Positions 61,000 to 64,000 of a stretch of DNA of 64,000 nt are shown one piece after another. Numbering within the stretch: position 1 is the stretch's first letter; each line of letters begins with the position of its first letter. Where the stretch lies: positions 9,965,501 through 10,029,500 of the forward strand of contig JAPFBL010000084.1 in NCBI GenBank assembly GCA_026182355.1, given 5' to 3'. The notes below the pieces were generated by a model. That model had not been told where the DNA came from. It searched no databases and was given only the letters and a program-made list of their open reading frames with translations. Origin of the DNA: Hermatobates lingyangjiaoensis. Its lineage: Eukaryota; Arthropoda; Insecta; Hemiptera; Hermatobatidae. Both the position numbers and the translations under genes were made by a program.

Positions 61000-61480
61000 T
61001 TTTGCGATGGACAGCGTGTGTCTAATGCTCTGAGGACATGTGAAGCAGGCTGTGTGAAGAAACGCGCGAGGCTGCAATTTGATCGGTTATTCTGAGATAA
61101 TGTCTATATCTAACAAGTATAGTCCCTTCGACTCTCTCCTTCATCCGTGCCGTACCTTAAACAGCCAACAATTTCACCTATTCAGGAAAAAAGAAGTTTT
61201 GAAAAGAGTTGAAAGACGGGTAGAGGGTGGTCGTGCTAGCCTGCGGCCGGGACGCCTTTCGAGTTTATTAAGTAATTCGAGAGAAGGTACGAGGTTGAAT
61301 TATAATATGGTAGGGCAGTGGTTGTTTTATTAGTATTATTATTGTAATGGGAGGAGGGCAGCCATGCTCGTTACCTGTCGCGGCCACGCCATCTTGGCCC
61401 CTGAGGCACACAATCCTTGCCCACATCGCCTCCCATCCTTCTCCCAATGGACACTCTCTGCCCACACTAATCAACCTTCC
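61000..61480. promoter_or_regulatory. GC-richer block, candidate regulatory element
   Basis: Contains GTCGCGGCCACGCCATCTTG, CCCACATCGCCTCCC and TCAACCTTCCTGACAGTAAAT (which has a TGACAG Meis-type core). It shares two motifs in order with 30560-30700. Chance frames on both strands (61079-61333, 61268-61510) argue against coding. Confidence 0.3.
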
Positions 61481-64000
61481 TGACAGTAAATAAACTCTTG
61501 TCTCGAACATTCCAACTTGATTCCAAGCTTTGTCAACTTCCTAATGCTTGTCCTTCCTCATTCAACCTTCATAAATATGAACCTCGAGATGGAAACAATC
61601 GTAACGCGGAACTTTTCTTCAGGCAACAGTGGAGACCAGACATGATTTTTAGGTTCTTCATTTTACTACAGTCCTTTAAACTAAAAAAAGAAGAATTAAT
61701 ACAAAATCTATAATTCACATCATATTAGATCCAATAATTGTTCTACTCCTCTAGATTGCGTTCAATTCCTATAACTTTTACTACCTGCAATTCAAGTTAT
61801 CCAAGCAATTCTCTGTTTTCAGCAGTAATAATATGCTCAATTAAAATCTTTATTTCAACCAGTTAACAAAGCTGGTAAATAACATTGAATGTGTATTCTA
61901 TTGACGGCGGAGTCATATCTCAGCTGTGAAGGACTCTTTAAATTATACCTACCGGGACCAATCACCTTTATCATTTTGATTTTCCATTATCAACAACAAT
62001 TTCTATTTATTAATATTACTATTTCTTCCTTAGATCCAAAATTGCATATCAAGAGTAAAATTACTGAAAATTCAAGCTTTATTTATTAAGTAACATCATA
62101 TTTCTCATATCTCTTGTCACATTTCTCTTTCTTCGGATTTATCAGCTTCTATAGAATTATTTTTTGTTACTTCTTTTCAAATATAATGTTTTTCTACACT
62201 TTGTTTAACATAGACATAAAATATGTTAATGTTACTATGATTGAAATAAATGAGAGCAATTGGTTCACTCATTTCAACCAACAGGAAAAGTTTACTCTCC
62301 TTTACTCTCTCTCTTCCTTTCTCAATGACATGTATTTAAATTTTTTTTTTAAAATTCAGATGATGTATCTTTGAATTCTCTTGGAATATAGCATATATGA
62401 ATTATCTCTGGCAAGCAATCTCCTGTTAATAAAAATCATCCATACATCTTTTTAAATTTTAGTTACCTAATCTTTCATTGCTTTTACATGCTTCTTAGTG
62501 AAATAGAAATTAAAGTACTTCAATGCGATAACAGTGAGTTCATTGTTGCGTAAAACAAATTGTTTTATACTATAGCAACAATTATTTATAAAGCAAAAAA
62601 TGTCTTTTTCCTTTCAACCTTTATGTAAATAAAAATATCGCTTTAGCCCACTATATTAAGACACTGGTTGTTGATGACTAATTCACAACTAAAAGAGAAG
62701 TTCTAATTTATTTGTAAGTTTTTCCTTGGCAATATTGCCCTTTCAAGCATTATCCTTTCGGAATTTCTAAATAACACAAATAATTTCCCACAGTTATGGC
62801 TTCTTTAAATGAGCACCTTCAAACTGATATTCCTTTAAATTTATTTACAAATTTTCTCATAATTATTAATTTTTTTTTTAAATAATTGAGAGAAATATCT
62901 TTAACTATCATTTCTCAAATGTATCATACATTGTTTTTACTAAGTTCATAAGATTGTGCTATAGTTTGTTACTTATCTGTTATTTTATTTGATCCATTTT
63001 TTTCTCTGCTTTTTATTCATGTCCCTTGCTATTGAAATATTAACATTTTGTAAACTCTCTATTTTACTGATGTTCAGTTTTAGTAGACTATAAGATATTA
63101 AAAATCGTAAGTAAATGTTGCAATAAATAAATAAGTGACTTTTCCAGATAAAAAAATAAGTACAATCTACTTAATAATGTTTAATTATTGAAAGAATTAC
63201 CATTTTCCTGTCATTTCTAATAGTGTTTTGACAAAGCATTTCGTGTTGATATACAGAAGGTGCTGAGTTGAAGAAATTCATAATAGCTACATAACCAGGA
63301 TGGTTTAAAAATATTTCATTCATAATTATTTGTTTCAAATATTCAATATCTTTATTTGTAGTAATTACTTCAAAACTAAACTTCAATAGTTTAAAACTAT
63401 TAAATTTTTTTTACCAAACAATAACATATTCAATTGCAATTAAAGTGTAAGAATTATAAAGTGCATTATTGCAAAAATTACAAGTGAATTGTGGGTAGTA
63501 ATAATAATCCAAACATTTTTGACATATTGATAGATTTCTTAGCACAATTAAATTATTCCAGTATTGTATTTTTGGTATTTACACGCAACATTACAGTTAA
63601 CTTTCATTTCATGTACCTCTCTGGTACATTTTTCACCTTTGTATTCCATATGATCAATTTAAAGCTACGTTCTTTTTGTGCATTTAATTAATCAGTAATC
63701 GTCACTTATTTGCACTATTATTGATTTATCATAACAAATTGAACATCGAGGAATCTGAAGTCGCTAAATAGTAATACAAATATATGGGACTGGAAAGCAG
63801 TTAAGTTGGTGAAACAGAAAGGCATTGTACCATTGACCAAACCTTGTGAACAGTCACACAAAATGAGTGTTAATTACAGGGACTATCAGCTGATGATGTA
63901 ATTAAGGAATGCTCACAAATATAAGCGAATTTTTCAAAGAACATGACTTAAAGGAAATATGGCAACCAAATAGCTTCTCTGAAGTCTATACTCCTTGGTC

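Larger units (their letters stand above)
56983..64000 (+). other. hth: homothorax intron, partial, at least 7 kb
   Basis: Starts at donor GTATGT. Holds the (TC)n run, family B and D repeats, a 1.6-kb inverted-end region (57451-59021) and a GC-richer block near 61000-61480. I see nothing in 59050-60980 and 61500-64000 except AT-rich sequence and chance frames. Confidence 0.85.

Noticed and set aside
56983..64000. Next Meis exon (VHELCDNFCHRY)
   Set aside because: Looked for in all three + frames by eye and not found; probably beyond the window.

Overview
This window is animal DNA: AT-rich, with long introns, many transposon remnants and microsatellites, and no bacterial gene organisation. The only host gene I can support is a homothorax/Meis TALE-homeobox gene on the + strand, represented by three coding exons at 12196-12337, 41594-41644 and 56932-56982. 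Each has a clean AG acceptor and GT donor, and together they encode 81 full codons of the N-terminal Exd/Pbx-binding (Meis_PKNOX_N) region. The sequence reads as Meis/Hth rather than Prep/PKNOX and looks arthropod-like (IRQEKPYYIADPEVDSL). The introns (29.3 kb and 15.3 kb) and a SINE tail that matches the arthropod telomere motif (TTAGG complement) suggest a large-genome arthropod. A chelicerate such as a horseshoe crab or arachnid is plausible but not proven.

Layout. 1-12195: presumed intron or 5' region, with two SINE copies, a pogo-like MITE, and a dense cluster of (TA)n-flanked fold-back repeats at 3.0-4.1 kb and 9.8-10.0 kb. 12196-12337: first visible exon. 12338-41593: giant intron carrying a SINE, a deleted hAT element, a TA-flanked MITE (20251-20897), another SINE between 79-bp direct repeats, further fold-backs (25.6-28.9 kb), a hAT 3' end and the 3' end of an RTE-like LINE. 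41594-41644: second exon (51 bp). 41645-56931: intron with a gutted mariner that has about 150-bp inverted arms, a decayed RTE-like LINE, more fold-backs, a SINE, and a candidate conserved regulatory block near 46.1-46.5 kb. 56932-56982: third exon (51 bp). The rest is intron; the next Meis exon (expected to begin VHELCDNFCHRY) is not in the window.

The most interesting signal lies in the repeats. Several sequence-unrelated short repeat families each contain the same arrangement: a 4-bp helix, CTGANGA or a near match, a short hairpin, GAA, a 4- or 6-nt self-complementary block, one non-G base, then the partner of the first helix. This is the layout of a type-I hammerhead ribozyme with a loopless palindromic stem III, expected to work as a dimer. 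Hammerheads with very short stem III are known in Penelope-like elements and animal retrozymes. In two fold-back copies the inverted junction lies at the predicted cleavage position. I see no reverse transcriptase for these families here, so the elements look non-autonomous. Everything about ribozyme activity is inference.
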